A stretch of 44,284 bases of DNA from Acidobacteriaceae bacterium (lineage in GTDB: Bacteria; Acidobacteriota; Terriglobia; Bryobacterales; Bryobacteraceae): assembly GCA_020247055.1 (NCBI GenBank), contig JADCJL010000094.1, positions 1-44,284 on the forward strand, in the 5' to 3' direction. Below, one piece after another: positions 40,804 to 44,284 of this stretch; within the stretch, counting starts at the first letter, position 1; every line of letters begins with the position of its first letter. The position numbers and the translations under genes were made by a program. The notes below the pieces were generated by a model. It was not told the DNA's origin. It searched no databases and was given only the letters and a program-made list of their open reading frames with translations.

Positions 40804-41120
40804 CTAGGAAGCCTTTTCGGCCTTGGTGACGAGCGAGGCGATGGCGGTACGGGCGACCTGGAGCTTAACGTTATCTGGTTTCACGCGAATCACTAGCGTA
40901 TCATCGGTTGCGTTCACCGCAACAACCGTCCCGATGATTCCTCCGGTGGAGACGACCTCGTCGCCGGTTTTGAGGTTGGCCAACATTGTGGCCGTCTGCT
41001 TTTTCTGCCGCTGCATGGGCAGGAACAGAAGGAAGTAAAAGATCGCGAAAATCGCGATCATCGGGAGGAAGCCGATCAGGCTGTTCGCCGTGGGGAGTTG
41101 CAACAAGAGTCCAAGTGGCA

Positions 41121-41121
<1 letters not shown>
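40804..41121 (-). CDS. yajC: Preprotein translocase subunit YajC
   Basis: 105 residues from a GTG at 41121 that overlaps the tgt stop by one base. One membrane helix (about 14-34: SLIGFLPMIAIFAIFYFLLFLP) is followed by the conserved MQRQKKQTATMLANLKTGDEVVSTGGIIGTVVAVNATDDTLVIRV. It is an accessory of the SecDF complex; the order tgt-yajC-secD-secF is conserved widely. Confidence 0.95.
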
Positions 41122-43451
<2,330 letters not shown>

Positions 43452-43455
<4 letters not shown>

Positions 43456-44284
43456 GCGCCGCCCCGGGCCTGGCGGAGAAGCTTTTCGGCCTCAGCGCGC
43501 GAGGGCATCTCCGGATTCAGCTCCGATTGCAGGTACTGTTCGAGGAGCTTGGCGGCGGCCGGCAGGTTTTTCCTGGCGATGATGTAGGTCTGCGCCTTGT
43601 CAAAAAGGAGCTTGGGGTTTTTGGGGTCGAGCTTTTCGGCCTTGGTGATGAACGATTCGCCTTCAATGAGGCGGCCGTGGCGGGCGAGGAACTTGGCGAC
43701 GTCCAACAGGCGGCCGATCTGGCGGGGGGCGAGTTCGGCGGCCCGCTTGAGGTGCTGTTCGGCGGAATGAAACTCCTGACGTTTCTGGGCGAGCTGGGCC
43801 GTGGCGTAGTAGTACTCGGCCTCGTCGTTGGCCTTAATCTTGGCAAGGAGGGCCTCGGCCTTGTTCAGTCCGCCGCCGAGGAAGCCGGGAGCCTCGAGGT
43901 AGTAGTTGAACAGGTCGTTGACGGCCTCGGCGTTTTTGGGGTTCATTTCAACGGCGCGCTCAAACATTTGCCGGGCCTTGGAGGCGTAATGGGGAGCAAT
44001 CAGCGGGTTACCGGATTCGGCGCGGCGGCCGTAGGCGCGTCCGAGCCAGTGGTAGTGCTCCGCGTTGAACCCGTTCAGTTGGACGGCCTTTTCAAAGTGA
44101 TCGGCGGCTCGTTTGAAGTCGCCCAGCATGAACTCGCACTTGCCGGCCAGTGCATAGGCCGCCGGGTCGGAGCCGAGCACGGGCCGCAGGATGCTCGCCG
44201 CTTCCCGGTAGTGGGTCCGCTGGTACTGCTCGGTCGCCTTGGCAACCTCCACCGGTCCGGCGCAAAGAGCCGGCAGCAGCGATG
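43452..44284 (-). CDS. Exported TPR-repeat protein (5' end cut by the window)
   Basis: The frame is open to the window edge. A GTG at 44252 lies inside what looks like the end of a signal peptide (SLLPALCAG PVEVAKATEQ), so the true start is outside the window. The mature part has several tetratricopeptide units: YQRTHYREAASILRPVLGSDPAAYAL, CEFMLGDFKRAADHFEKAVQLNGFNAEHYHWLGRAYG, ASKARQMFERAVEMNPKNAEAVNDLF and FHSAEQHLKRAAELAPR. It is coupled to the permease gene (TTGA overlap) and may assist that transporter; the function is otherwise unknown. Confidence 0.85.

Overview
The window reads as a chromosomal stretch of a GC-rich Acidobacteriota, most likely the Solibacter/Bryobacter side. The reasons are the TonB-receptor tail, the style of the secreted subtilases, dense operons with many GTG/TTG starts, and the tgt-yajC-secD-secF and tonB-exbB-exbD-exbD clusters. 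This is inference from protein character; there is no rRNA marker here.

Layout. (1) 1-2.7 kb: end of a TonB-dependent receptor, then two translationally coupled regulators (IclR, GntR) divergent from an HpcH/HpaI-type aldolase, with a palindromic operator candidate between them. (2) 3.5-7.8 kb: two tandem secreted subtilisin-like proteases, both ending in an exact six-residue Trp-Gly-Asp repeat. (3) 7.9-9.6 kb: an acyl-CoA synthetase on the minus strand. (4) 9.6-17.2 kb: a gene-poor accessory stretch. It holds one 1309-residue exported coiled-coil protein of unusual composition and a graveyard of broken minus-strand genes. One of these genes is split by a 274-bp inverted-repeat element with a 9-bp target duplication and is followed by an integron attC-like hairpin. 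(5) 17.2-22.6 kb: rplM-rpsI, rpsB-tsf-pyrH-frr and an exported RidA-like protein. The rplM promoter is preceded by six AGAACCC boxes spaced one helical turn apart. (6) 22.6-31.6 kb: sulfatase, acetyltransferase and two membrane proteins, a secreted alpha/beta hydrolase, a DNA glycosylase, thpR-plsY-gpsA, and an ECF sigma factor with anti-sigma factor and a periplasmic helical protein. (7) 31.6-37.7 kb, minus strand: tonB-exbB-exbD-exbD-TPR lipoprotein, then rel and a DUF971 gene. (8) 37.8-44.3 kb, minus strand: TPR protein, MacB-like permease, tgt, yajC, secD, secF.

How it fits together: envelope energy transduction (TonB/ExbB/ExbD) and Sec export (YajC/SecD/SecF) serve a secretome visible in this window: subtilases, sulfatase, hydrolase, the coiled-coil giant and the RidA-like protein. 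The core translation genes 17-22 kb are ordinary in order but carry several hairpins and an unusual upstream array.

The whole window also shows a base-composition switch. On the plus strand C exceeds G up to about 22.8 kb and G exceeds C after about 23.6 kb, in genes of both orientations. This suggests a replication-strand boundary or an old inversion junction. All counts quoted were made by eye and should be recomputed.
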